A DNA stretch of 64,000 bases, taken from NCBI RefSeq assembly GCF_016906535.1, contig NC_057375.1:1922001-1986000 (forward strand). The letters are read 5' to 3'. Position 1 is the first letter of the stretch. The number at the start of each line of letters is the position of its first letter. The DNA comes from Rhizoctonia solani (lineage: Eukaryota > Basidiomycota > Agaricomycetes > Cantharellales > Ceratobasidiaceae). Below are positions 32,986-44,527 of this stretch, piece after piece. The position numbers were made by a program, and so were the translations under genes. The notes beneath the pieces are model-generated. The model searched no databases. It was not told the origin of the DNA and saw only the letters and a program-made list of their open reading frames with translations.

Positions 32986-35900
32986 ATGGAATCTGCTATT
33001 CCGCAACAAATACGTGCCGAACTGGGACAAATTTTATCCAATCTCGTACTGGGAGACAATGATATTCGTCGATCGTAAGTTGGCATTGATCGGTTGCACA
33101 TGTAATCCAAGTTTGTTTCGAATCGGTACTGATGATTTCCGAGCAGTGCTGAAAAGGTTCTCAACGACAAATGGCTCGCGACTCAGCCCGAAATATTGTT
33201 ATTGGCACTCGCAGAATTTAGTCGCCAGAGCCCTGACGCACATATGCGAGCCTTTGCTGCGATTCTGCTACGACGACTCATATTCCGCCCGCCGCTCCAT
33301 CCAGTGCCATCCCCTCATCCTCATCAAGCTCTTGCTGCATCCAAGACGACTATCTATGACCATTTGTCTGAGGCAACTAGGGGAAACCTCGAAACCATTT
33401 TGCTGGCTGCACTCAAAGAAGAACGGGATCAGAGTGCTCTCAAGGGCGTCACCGAGACTATTTGCGAGCTGGCTGTTGGAAGTTTTGAGCGAAAACGTAG
33501 GTTAATCAACAGTGTCTGGCATGATCTAATCTCGTATCTAGGCCCTTTTCCCGAATTGCTCAACACTGCGTCTCAGCTAGCCAATTCAGGCGACCCTATG
33601 CACAGAGAGTCTGCCTTCCGGTATGCACGTTTGAACTGATATACATATGGTTTAATGACCCGATGCAGGATATTTACCAACGTGCCTCATCTTCTTTGGG
33701 ACCAAAATCCACAGCAAGTGGTGGCGGTGCTAGAAAGTGCTCTCAAGTCTACGGAGCCAGTTTCGGTAAGTGAGATCTAATCAAAAGCGGCACTTGGCAA
33801 ATATTTTGCAGGTCCGGCATGCAGCTCTCAAGGCATGCGCGGTTTATCTTTCCTCAAACGATCCCGGATTGCAGAGTCAAACGGTCGGGCTCATGTACCC
33901 AGTACTTGTTGTAAGTCTATCGTCCATATCCGTGGGCAATTGTAACCGTTTGCACAGGCCTTGAATGAATTCTCCCCAGACAGCCAGACGAAGGCACTCG
34001 AGACCCTCACCTCTCTCGCCTCGGACCACCGCACCGCCGGATTATTCCGCCCTCACATTGATACCCTCACGCGCCTCATGGAACCCTTTCTGAACGAACA
34101 GCGGCCCAGCGCGGTGGATGCCACGGCAACGCCAACCTTGGCAAACCCGGTCTACCTCAATTTGTTTGGCCACCGACCGGTACGCCTACACCCATAGAAG
34201 AGGAAGAAGCCTTGATCGAACGACGTTACGCGGCGCTCGAGTTTATGGTCAGTCTAACCGAGACCCGTCCCGGAATTTTCAGGACACCTATACTACCCGG
34301 AGACGACGGTCAGGGGACTACTGGAGGAGAGATACTTGGAGGTGAAAATAGTGTGCAAACAGCATGGGTATCTACTCTGGTTCGGGCGTGTCTCAAGGGT
34401 ATGGGTGAGGTTATCGAAGAAGAGGGGAACGCAACGCAAGTGGCATGGGAAGAGTGTGAAGATGTGAGTTCCATTCATGAACGTTTCTTGTTCTAATTTT
34501 CGGCAGCCTTCCGCCATAGATGAAGACTTTGGATATCCTCAGGTATTTGAAGGAACTCTTGATCGAGCAGCGGTGGCACTAGGTACGATCATTTTGGGCA
34601 GACTATCAATTCTAACGATTTGTAGGGGGAAGAGCACTACTTCCGGTCGCATTCCGTGACATTCCAGCAATGCTCGGGTCTCCCGAGTGGGGCGTTAGGC
34701 ATGCTGGACTCATGGCTATTGCCGCAGTCGCTGAGGGCACATATCAGGTAAGATATCATTTATCCCAATTTAATAGTACTCAAGTCTTTGCAAGGTCCTG
34801 GAGCTTGAAGTAGGCAAAGTTGTCGAACTCGTTGTCCCTATGTTTGCGGATCCACACCCTAGAGTTAGATTTGCTGCATGTCAATGCATGTGAGTAAGAT
34901 AGTTGTTTCTTTCAGCACAAAACTGAAATGGATTTGCAGTGGTCAGTTATGTACGGATATGCAGGTATTTACTACGCATTTTATCGTGCCCATTTACTCA
35001 GTCTTTACAGGAAATATTCCAGCAAAAATATACCAAGGAGATTCTTTCTTGCTTAATACCAGCGATGGATGCACCCGAAGCGAGGTGACTCCGCTCGTCT
35101 CATGGTCGAACCATACTAAAGTCTTTTGCAGAGTTCATTGCCATGCGGCAAAAGCAATAATCAACTTTTGCTGCGGTGTGGAAGCGGACGAACTGGCTCC
35201 ATACTTGGATGACATTGTCAACAGGCTATTGCGTCTTCTTGGTAGTAGTCCGCGACGATACGTTCAGGAACAGGCCCTCACGACTTTGGCCATGGTCGCT
35301 GACGCGAGCGCCGACAAGTTCCAAGTGGTATGTTATGCGGCTTCCATCTGGACTTATGCTGAAATCGGCTCAGTACTACCCTTCAATTATGCCTTTACTT
35401 ATGCAAGCCCTAAGATCACCAGCTACTCCCGAAACTCACGTGCTACACTGCAAGGCTATGGAGTGCGCTGGTTTGATCGGTATGTGGTCTTTCGAATATA
35501 AGCGCATATACTCAGTAATATATAGGAATCGCCGTTGGCCGCGAGACCTTTCAGCACGATGCCACTGAACTAATTAAAGTTTTGCTTCAATTACAAGGTG
35601 AATTATCAAAAAAGTACATTTAATAACCATTGCTGATTTATTATAGAACAACCAAGCACGGATGACGACAATACTCCAATGTACCTTCAACAGACATGGT
35701 CGAAAATATGTCAAGCACTTGGAGATGCATTCGAACCATATTTGCAATACGTGATGCCACCCCTTTTCAAAAGTGCGAGTGTAAAGCCAGATATCAATGT
35801 AGTTGGTAAGATACAATAGCTATGCTTGGTGTTTGAGCTCATGAGCTTCATAGATGACAACGACGAGGTCGCCACACGAGACGGTTTTGACGTACTAGAC

Positions 35901-36667
35901 CTTGATGATGGACAGCATGTGGAAATTCGGACATCGGTTTTAGAAGAGAAAAGCGCCGCTTTCGATGCGCTGCTTGCTCATGCTTCGACCTTGGGAGCTA
36001 AGTTTGGGCAGTATATTCGACCTACTCTGGAACTCGCATTACCAAATCTCAAGGTATGTACACCCGTGTATATGGTTGGCCCGTACTGATACCTTTGTTA
36101 GTTTTACTTTTCGGAGAATGTCCGTGAAGTCAGCGCACTGTAAGTACAGTAGTACGAGGTAGATATCTCGACTGATCTCTACTTAAAGGCTTATACCTAC
36201 GTTGGTTATGAGTGGTAATTCCACGGGAGTGATTTCTCCAGAAGAGCTCAATGCGATTTTCCTCCAAGTCACAAGGGCCATTCAGCCAGAAGGGGATGCC
36301 GGATTCCTCGGGTCACTCTGCAAGTGCTTGGCTGACTCATTGCTCGTGGTCGGGCGCCAGGCGATCGTGCAACCATTAGTCAACGAAATATCGGTTGCAT
36401 GTAAAGCTCAATTAGCGGCGCTGGCCTCTCGTCGTGACATGCGAGCACGTCGACTAAAGCGAGGGCCAGAATGGGAAGAAGACAAGGAAGACATGCTTCT
36501 GTTACAAGAACTAGAAGACGCTGCGTTAGACGAAATGGGTAGACTATTGACGTTCTTAGATTCCAGTCACCAGGTAAGTTCGCGTAATCCGTTCCTTGGT
36601 CTAGCTAACCCTCCATTTCTGATAGTTATTGATCGCCATTGGCTCTATTAAAGAGATGGGACTTTGA
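32986..36667 (+). CDS. Kap121/importin-5-type karyopherin beta, C-terminally truncated
   Basis: Nuclear import receptor made of HEAT repeats that carries cargo through pores with Ran-GTP. ATG at 32986 ([15 protein letters not shown]). About twenty exons encode typical segments: [12 protein letters not shown] (about 33245-33285), [15 protein letters not shown] (about 34698), [15 protein letters not shown] (about 35133-35175), an acidic [20 protein letters not shown] loop (about 35855-35915), [20 protein letters not shown] and [15 protein letters not shown]. This order matches importin-5 rather than importin-4. The frame ends at TGA 36665-36667 right after a segment that, in family members of about 1090 residues, is followed by roughly 200 more. 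Only 303 bases separate this stop from the next gene, so those HEAT repeats cannot be encoded here. All upstream splice sites look normal. Whether the short protein works is unknown. Confidence 0.85.
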
Positions 36668-36862
36668 GGGTAGATTCAGGATATTACTAATATCGATTTC
36701 CGTGATGATAACAGTTGAACCTATAATTGGGAATGTTTGTTTGAGATCGCGATTGGCAAACTCGTTTTCTCCGAATTGGAGGTTTGAATTTCACCGAGGA
36801 ATGCCAAGCTTAAGGAGACACATTTTTGGAAGCCAAGCGTGGCTGTGCCAAAGCTCCTCATA

Positions 36863-36884
36863 GCGCGCCGCGCGCCGCGCGCGC
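36863..36884. repeat. GC-only simple sequence
   Basis: Twenty-two bases made only of G and C, built from CGCGC and GCCGC words, in an otherwise AT-rich 300-base spacer. It lies between the truncated importin and the RTA1-like gene and may mark a rearrangement joint. Confidence 0.6.
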
Positions 36885-36970
36885 TTGGGATATTAAACAC
36901 TGGATAATAGCAGTATGCTGCACTTATAAACTCGATCACTCAGAGCCAAGGTATACCATCCTCCCTCACA

Positions 36971-38289
36971 ATGTCACCCTCGTCTAACTCTAGCTATCTT
37001 TTCGTTGCTGGGATCTTGGCTCAGTGCATGCTTGTATTGAGCCAGGACGCCGAACCCAAGCCACGGGATCCTAGTAAGCCGTCTCTTTTAGATTAGAGCT
37101 TCTCTAATATATTATCAAGTATTGAAGTATACCCCAAGCAAAGGATGGGCAGTTGTCATGGGATCTTTATATGCATTGACTGCGCTTGCATGCGTGACGT
37201 GGTTCTTCCGGCACCGAGGCCGTTATATGTTTGCTATCATAATTGGTGCGGGATTCTACTCAATTGGACTCTTCCTTCGTATCAGTAAGTAGTAGTTTCA
37301 TGCGTGAGTTTTCGACTTTAATTCCTTCTCAGTGTACGCGGGCGACCCAACTAATGTTGGCAAATATGCTGTTATGAACTTGATTATCCTACTTTCTCCA
37401 TGTGGTTTTATTGCGGGTGTAAGTAGCCCTAAGGATCTATGAATCTTTTATTAACAGTGACTTCAGGTATACATGTTGCTCAGCCGTCTTGCATATCATT
37501 TGGATGCGGTTGATTTATTGGCAATTAATGCACGCAAGCTCACTAAAATCTTCGTAGTGAGTAGGGTTATGTGTAACTTTTGACTACAGGCTGATCAATT
37601 CCAACAGATATCCGACGCTGGTAAGTGTCATCTACAAATTCAATGATCAAAACTAAATCGTACTAGTAACGTTTTGGATCCAGGCGACGGGTGGTGGATT
37701 GACTGCAACTCAAAATCCCAGCACACGGAACCTCGGGAGCAAGGTGAGCTCAAGCTCATTCGGGACGTTGAATCGCATGGTCTCACTGTGATGCAGGTCT
37801 TCCTTGGAGGACTCGTTGCCCAACTCATCTCGTTCTTGGTATATACTGTTGTATTTGCCCTCTTCATTCATCGCGTCTATAAGTATCGGAGGGAGGAGTG
37901 GGATAATCGCCCACAAGGATTCAGAAACCATTGGCTGGCGCTCGTTTGGATGATGGCGATTAGCTGCTTATTTATTATTGTGAGTGAAAGCTAAAGAAAA
38001 TGAGAATATCGACTAAATGCGACGATTAGATTCGTTCTGTCTACCGTGCGGTCGAAAGCGCAGAAGGGCGCGAGGGGAACCTCGCTTCCCATGAGCTTTA
38101 TTTCTATATTTTGGATACCATTGCGCTTTGGATTGCCATCACGTATGTGTCATTCAGCACCCAAGCTACAATAGCTAACTGTTCAACAGTGTTTATTTAA
38201 TTACTTGGCCACCGAGGTATCTAACAGGATACACCGGCAAACCCAAGAAGGAAAGTATTCCCATGTCGAGTGATTCGGTCAACGTATGA
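36971..38289 (+). CDS. RTA1-like seven-transmembrane protein
   Basis: Member of the fungal RTA1 family of membrane proteins, linked in yeast to resistance to aminocholesterol and to lipid movement; the exact activity is not settled. ATG at 36971 opens a signal-like helix (YLFVAGILAQCMLVLS). Then follow membrane helices near 37160, 37230, 37380, 37460, 37810, 37945 and 38115. Family hallmarks: SDAVTFWIQATGGGLTA (split by an intron at about 37622-37665), NLGSKVFLGGLVAQL, and RSVYRAVESAEGREGN...ELYFYILD (about 38032-38125). The end is a short cytoplasmic tail with TAG-free frame to TGA at 38287-38289. About eight short introns, no defect seen. Plasma-membrane or ER location is inferred. Confidence 0.87.
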
Positions 38290-38760
38290 GGGCATCAAAT
38301 ACTCCATGTGTGGTCAGCGTTCACTCCGCAGACCGAGTGCCATTGTATTCATTAAAACAATGTTCTGGAAGTACGAGCATGATGTAATTATTCACGATTG
38401 AGAAACGAAATGAGGAGCTCAGGAAGGATGTGGGAGTATACAAACTAGCAGAGTTACGCATAAATTCCGGCCCTCTATCATGTGTATAGCTACACAACGA
38501 AAGCCGGACAGTTCTCGTTCATTTATGTGGCTTTTGTCCATCCATATGCATATATGCTGACAAACTTCGCCATGTTCGATTGTTAGACCGCTGGGCTTGG
38601 AGAATCACGATGATAATATCATCGAGTGAGTTGGCATGCGCAGGTAGTCGAACGAGCACCGCCGATAATTAGGCGGCGCGCCTTTCTCATGGTCACGAGT
38701 GAAGCAGATTTGAGTTTGCTTTGTTTCATTCATGCACGCACATAGCGCGTATAGTACAAT
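38290..38760. other. Spacer before the palindrome, with weak outer inverted similarity
   Basis: No gene. The last 80 or so bases (about 38680-38760) are imperfectly inverted relative to about 51925-52000, sharing words such as GCATGAATGAAA and AACTC-AAT-GC. This is an older, diverged extension of the palindrome. Confidence 0.5.
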
Positions 38761-38892
38761 ACATGGTCAGATACATCAAGGCACACATTCACTCCAGCCC
38801 CACTTCTTTTTCCGTCAGCGTACCTGGCGAAGCAGGGAGTGCGTCAGTCAAAGCCGGTCAACAACCAGCCCGCATACAGCCCCGCTCACCTC

Positions 38893-39725
38893 TTAGTACT
38901 TCTGGTACGCGATCCACTGGCACACCGCCGAGTACATCACCGTGTCGTGCCACGAGTCGATATGGCACTTCATGCCCTGGGGGGACACGTCCTTGATGTA
39001 CGTCTTCAGCCGCAGGTTGCCCTTGTTCGTCTCATCGATCCGGCTGAGCGCGCAGTACACTAGGGGCGGTCGGCCGAACTTCTTCGAGAACGCCACGCTC
39101 TTCTGGTGCTCGTGCTGCGGCTTGTCCCACGGACGCTGGTCCATCGTGTTGAACGACCGGAGTCGATGTGCGAGCGATCGGATGGGTGCGCGATCCAGCA
39201 CGCCTTGAGCCAGTAGGCGTGGGTGCTGCCCCACACCCGGAACTTGATCTTGCAGCCCTTCTTCGTCACGTCGCTAGCGGACACATCGATACGCCAGTCC
39301 TTGTCCTTGTCCAGGTCGATCGCGGTGAACCAGCAGGTGATGTTAGGGGTCGAAGCATACTCGTGCTTGAACGTCACGTCGACGGTCGTGTACTCTTGGG
39401 TCGGCTTGGTGTCTACGTATCCGGACTGGAAGTCACGGTCGTTGAAGTGTCCCAGCCAGGTGCATCCGGCCGAGTACATCTTCGAGTCGTACCAGGCGTC
39501 GAGGTGGCACTTGGACGAGAACGTAAGGTTCTTTTCGTCGAACTTGACGTTGTCGATGTACGACTTCAGGCGAATGTTCGACGACCTGTCGTAGTCCAGC
39601 CAGTTGATCCCGAGCGGGAAGTTGGTCGCAGGCCAGTTGTTCGTGAACTCCTTCGAGTTCTCGAGCTGGGGCTTGGTCCAGTCGCGGACGTCCATGGTGT
39701 TGAAGAGCGCTCCGTGGTTAGCCAT
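38893..39725 (-). pseudogene. H-type lectin gene, left copy (frameshifted)
   Basis: Same gene as 50959-51792 in mirror image, but with one C missing near 39158 (GACCGG here, GACCCGG expected from the other arm). The frame then leaves the lectin sequence and stops at 39060, after about two of the three lectin repeats. As it is the only substantive difference between the copies and sits in a run of Cs, a consensus error is possible. Confidence 0.75.
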
Positions 39726-40636
39726 GATGACTGCGAATCGATACACGTTAGTCAATCCGACGCTGGAGCTCGATGGTGGATGCACTCAACGGTTTGGTAG
39801 ATAGACGATGGGTTGAGGTGTGGTAAAGAGCACAAACTTAGTGTCGACTCGGAGCGCGCAGCTTGTGGCTTATATGCCTCTGGGTCGGCGTCGCCCGTAT
39901 GCGCCGAGACGAAATGGCAATCCGGACCCCCATGTCACCGGGTTGGTATGTATATGACCTTCCTTCGAGTCCCATAGGAACGAGCGTTCAGCTCCAAGGG
40001 GTTGAACATTTGGGGCGTGCCGAACTAGGAGTACAAGGTTAGAGGTGCTCACCCTCTCCCGTAGACCTTTGAATAGATGTCAATCGATATGTCAATTGTA
40101 TGGTTGATGACATCCGGTGCGTGTGCAATCACGTGTATGACCGAACAACCACACACCGCACGTGCATACACCAGAAACGGTGTCAATATCGATTCGATCA
40201 CACGGATAAAGGCTCGCTTACCCGATACATACTGCACATAGATCCGACAGCTTGCTGGAAGGTAGGGCATAGCACCACATGACGTTCCGTTTCGAGCATC
40301 GAGGCACAGTGTGGTCCAGGCGTAGCGTCGAGCATATTCAGTTGAATACAGTATCAGAGGAGCGGAGCCAAAGGAAGGCAATGGCCTCGTGGAGCGGCAT
40401 TCACTCTGGGATCCGAATAAGCCCCGTTTGGGATAAATTGCACGTTGGCGGAACGGACTCTGCGCGCTAATGACGTGAATTGGCGGGCAAGTGGCTGTCC
40501 CTGCAGGCTATTGATGGTATGAGCAATAGAGTCAGTCAGAGTAGTTCTTGCCCGCTGCACATTCCATGGCGTTTCCGGCAAGGCAAATGCAGATCACATA
40601 CAACCAAATCAAGCCGGCTGCCAGAAGGCGCATCAT
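39726..40636. other. Lectin upstream region and possible small secreted ORF (left arm)
   Basis: Mirror of 50048-50958. A TATA-like CATATAAG occurs at 39869-39876 on the minus strand. A short minus-strand frame starting at 40636 opens with a signal-peptide-like segment; see the right-arm copy. Confidence 0.35.
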
Positions 40637-43600
40637 CAATCTGGTTCTAATTGACAATGTAGCTGCGTGATCTAATTGCTAAGGCTCTGGCATGCATCTG
40701 TACTGCGCGTTGTATGTAAAAGGAAAGAAAGATTGCGGCACCCCTGAACCAAGGTCAAGCTTCTCTGTCTGTTGTATTGGCCCCTGGGACAAGGTTGGCC
40801 CGCGTTCAGTCCATAATCTTAATTGCAAGAAGATGTTCAATCACATCAATTGTGGTAGCCAGTTTATGAGCATCCTAGACCTAGCTTTGAATCACTCAAT
40901 CCTCCAGTCTTAATTCTCTTATTGTTCTGTGTGCTTAATTCTCATTACATTTGGCACTTAGTCATGGCAATTCACTAACTAACCATACACTCAACAAGGT
41001 TCATGAGGTATACATTCATTAGCGTAAACTGTTCAGCTCTCAGTCCCTTTATCTATCAACCTGTTGGCTATTATCTAACTTGTTTTTTTAATCATAACTC
41101 TATAGTGCCCAAAAATATTGGAGTAATTAATAGTGTGTGGAGCAAATGATCCCACTGAGAAGCCAACTATTGTTCATGGTGAACTCATGTCTCTGTTGAA
41201 CTGGGTGCAGGGTGAGAGAAGAACAAACAAATATCTTATCAGTTACGTTGGAAATAACAGTCAATGGTGCTGCACACAACAATTATGTATAATTCAATCA
41301 TGGTGCTTTGCTTGAAGGAGAGTGTTACACTCCCAAGATTTATACCATTGGAATTGGACAATTTTTCTATTATTTTTAGTATTTTTTACGGACTCTTTAT
41401 CTTTACTTTTTCAGTCACGTGATCTCGGCGCTTATCATGCCAAGATGCCACACCAAGATGCCATGCCAAGGGCGCTTAGAGGAAATCCATGCTTCTGCGC
41501 AGCCTGCAGCATGCTTCTTTCTTCACACCTTTACTTCTTTTCTCACAAGCTTTGACCACCTGTAGATAGTTCTCTTGTGTATAAATACATAAGGAAAATC
41601 ACTTGGAGACCCCAAGTCAATTTTACCTTGTCTCATACTCATTGAGGAGGATCAGTCAGCCAGCTAAGTAGCTGGCCCCCAGTAGTTCTCAGACGCTCAC
41701 CTCTTATTTCACTCATCACACCTCCCAGGCCTCAGGCCCCCTTGTCATCAGTTAGCAGTAGGTCACCTTACGTGACAGTAGTTTAGCCTAGTTAGAGTAG
41801 ATTACATAAGTCTTGCTTGTAGTAGTACAGCCATAAGCGCCCACTTCCACCAGCGTGTACCCACCTTACAGTGGTGTACAACATTGTAAAATCAACTTCC
41901 TGTAGGCTTGTTTGACAAGGAGAGGACCCCCTGTACTAGCACAAGGGAAATCACATGATCAGGGCCACTTTGCAGGGTAGAATAACCAAAAACCCCCCAC
42001 CCTCACATAGTACCAAATTGCTATAAGTGTCCTAGACGTCCGTTAGGGCGTTGAGGGGGATGGCGCTTGTGGCTGCAGTGTACAAATGAGAAAGTTGCTT
42101 TAAGGCAACAACAAACCTAACTACAGCAACGAGCAGCTATCCTACAACAACAAGACCGCTTAAGGCGGTGACAAGCTATCTAAGTATAACAACAAAGCCG
42201 CTTAAGGCGGTGTGGACTATCTAAGTAGCTAAACTAAGTAATTACTGGGCTGTAAGGCCCTTGTACACTGAGTGGGATGCAACAAGAGGTAATTGACCTG
42301 GGTGTTACCATGGTCGGTTGGCCTCCTTATATATTACAGAGGTGAACTAATTACAAATATAATATGCAATACCATAACCAATAAGAACCCCGCTCTGCAG
42401 TTGGCCTTACTCATGCATACGTGTCACTGACGTGTCATGATGACATCATAGGTGGAGGTGGCTACGTATGCTGAGGTAAGCGCGGGTGGGGACGTGGCTT
42501 GGCACTTAGCGTATGATATAAGCGCCAAAGTCACGTGATTGAAAATGTTGTCCGTTTGTCTTTGTTTAAAATCAAGAAAATGGGAATAAATTCCCTGGTA
42601 TCAAGTGTGTCTACAACAATAAGGCAGATGGGCTCTAATCCCCTGCATACCATGTGTTTTGCCAGAACACAGTAGTTAGCAACCTTAGTCAGCTGAAACA
42701 CCTGCTTGTAGAAAACCCGCTCATATCACAATCACCAGATCTGTTGATTTGTTGTAGGGACTATCCAACGCTAGGTGCTTGACGCAAAGATTTAGAGCCC
42801 ACACACTACACAAAAACTGCTCATAAGTCCTGTATCAGGCACTACCATCCCCCATGCCGTTTCAATTATTCCATCCACACGCTCTGGCGCCCCACACCCT
42901 TACTCCCGTCTGTTAAGAGTTGTGTAAGTACAGGAGTAAAAAAGAATTACTATATACAAAATGTATATGAGAATAACTAAGAACTAGTATTAAGAATCAG
43001 AATATATGCACAGAATATATGCACAATATAGGCTAGATTATCAGGAATAACAACTCCTAACAAATAGTCTAGCAACTATGAAGTGCAGGTGGTTGGTTAT
43101 GTATAGTACCTTAGACTAATGTTACTTAAGCCTAAGTGACTAAGGGTATGTATACTTAAGGTCTCTAGGATAGTACCTTAAGTAAGAGGGTTACCTGACT
43201 AATGCACAGGATTTATAGGATTTGCCTAATAAGTATAGGACTTATATATGCTTAAGTAAGACTTAAGACTTATGGGGTTTACCTAAAATATATCTAGGAT
43301 TTATGAGATATTGTAGATAAAGCTATCTACAATATAAGGGGTATGGTGGATTGAAACACTATCACTCAATCACAACAATCCTTACAGTATTGTTGCACTA
43401 TACTCAATGTTGAACTCAACAACTGTGACAGTCAAGGGGCACAGGGTTGCAGTAAGTACACTAATAGGTTACCCTGTGTCTGTTGGGACTGGCCTATGGT
43501 CTTAGTGCGCCAAATAACCTCCTATGCTATTTACAGTGAGTCAATCACTAAAGTAAATGCGCAGATAAGCTGTTAAAGGCTTGTGTGTATATGTCAATAT

Positions 43601-43939
43601 ATAAGAGTGGATAAATGGATGCATTAGAAGCGTCTTCACAGGGTCCTTTTATACCCTGAGAAGGCGCACAAACAAGTATACATGATTGATACCAAGAGGG
43701 GGTACAGGAGGTATATGTGGCAACTGAAACACTTGAGGGAGCCAATACTTTGGTACATAGTAAACAAACAACAGATCCTAATATTTGCCCCAAGGCAATG
43801 TTTGCCCCAAGGCATTATTTACCTGTGTAGGTCCTTAGATGTCCCAAGGCTAAGTGTTTCATCCTTGGAGTAAACAGTCCCAAAGGTAGGATACCTCTAC
43901 ATTGGGTACTTACAGTAAATGGGGCATAACTCAGCCAAA
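40637..43939. other. Gene-free, TE-derived stretch of the left arm
   Basis: About 3.3 kb without convincing genes, mirrored at 46740-50047. It holds LTR-like starts (TGTTACACTCCC at 41323, with a TATA-like GTATAAATA near 41580; TGTTGTCCG at 42546), many TAAGCGCC/GGCGCTTA words often near CACGTGA, and a hairpin array at 42094-42210. It looks like nested, decayed LTR elements; I could not define their ends. Confidence 0.5.
42094..42210. repeat. Array of three short palindromic hairpins
   Basis: GTTGCTTTAAGGCAAC (42094-42109), ACCGCTTAAGGCGGT (42155-42169) and GCCGCTTAAGGCGG (42197-42210) share a central CTT(T)AAGG. They are separated by CTATC-TAAGTA and ACAACAA words. Each can form a 5-6 bp stem. 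Mirrored in the right arm near 48470-48590. Confidence 0.7.
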
Positions 43940-44430
43940 TGTTGTCCGTTTTGGGAGTTTGACCCAGCGTTCTGGAGCGCACAAACATGCGCACCTAAGC
44001 GCAAGCGATTCGGCAGTGTGGGATGCCCGGGTGATGGAGAAAAGGCGCATTTAGTGCGTTGGCGCTTAAGGGCTGATTAAGCGCCGGAGCACTTGTCTAT
44101 GCAACAGGGGGGACCCTGAATATTTCTGTGTGTAGCCACAAGATAGAATCTTGAATAATAAATACTACAAACAAGAGAAATATTACTTGTTACTGTTTAT
44201 CTACTCAGCTGAATTTATATATTTAAATGAGTGAGAAAACAGCATATATGCAAAAGGCATTGCATATTAAGGGTATTCCTGAGCTTTGTAGGTTTTGTAA
44301 AGGTCATTATTGGATAGAGGGACCTTGAAAACCTTAGTTTGCATCTTTATCTCATTTATTTACTGTAAGATTACTAGTGTAAATAATAAAAATAAGTACA
44401 GATTAAAGAAGAAATGTCATATCCATAACA
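43940..44430 (+). repeat. LTR at the inner end of the left arm
   Basis: 491 bases running TGTTGTCC...CATAACA, so TG...CA with a short TGTT/AACA inverted end. It is the mirror of 46250-46739, which abuts the gag 5' leader. Its inner end coincides exactly with the palindrome junction. Confidence 0.7.
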
Positions 44431-44527
44431 GGTTTTTTATTTGAGTCTGTAGCAATATTTACAAACTCAGACATAGGTACAGGCAATTCTAATTTAGAGA
44501 CCAAGGGCTTGACGGTAGCTCTTGGCC

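Larger units (their letters stand above)
38761..44430. repeat. Left arm of 13.2-kb palindrome
   Basis: About 5.67 kb that match the reverse complement of 46250-51924; paired coordinates add to 90679-90685 throughout. Differences found: one C missing in a C-run near 39158, one A near 41280, a TA unit near 43678, and one extra A near 44385. No substitution was noticed inside the arm. It contains, from outside in, a lectin gene (minus), about 1.5 kb of mixed sequence, about 3 kb of gene-free TE-like DNA and an LTR that ends exactly at 44430. Confidence 0.93.

Noticed and set aside
41323..41940. A second solo LTR in the left arm starting TGTTACACTCCC.
   Set aside because: The start and a TATA-like box look right, but no convincing CA end with a matching 5-base duplication could be found, so its limits are not reported.
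42090..42240. A CRISPR-like array, because short palindromic repeats occur at intervals.
   Set aside because: The genome is eukaryotic, spacers are themselves repetitive, and there are only three repeats.
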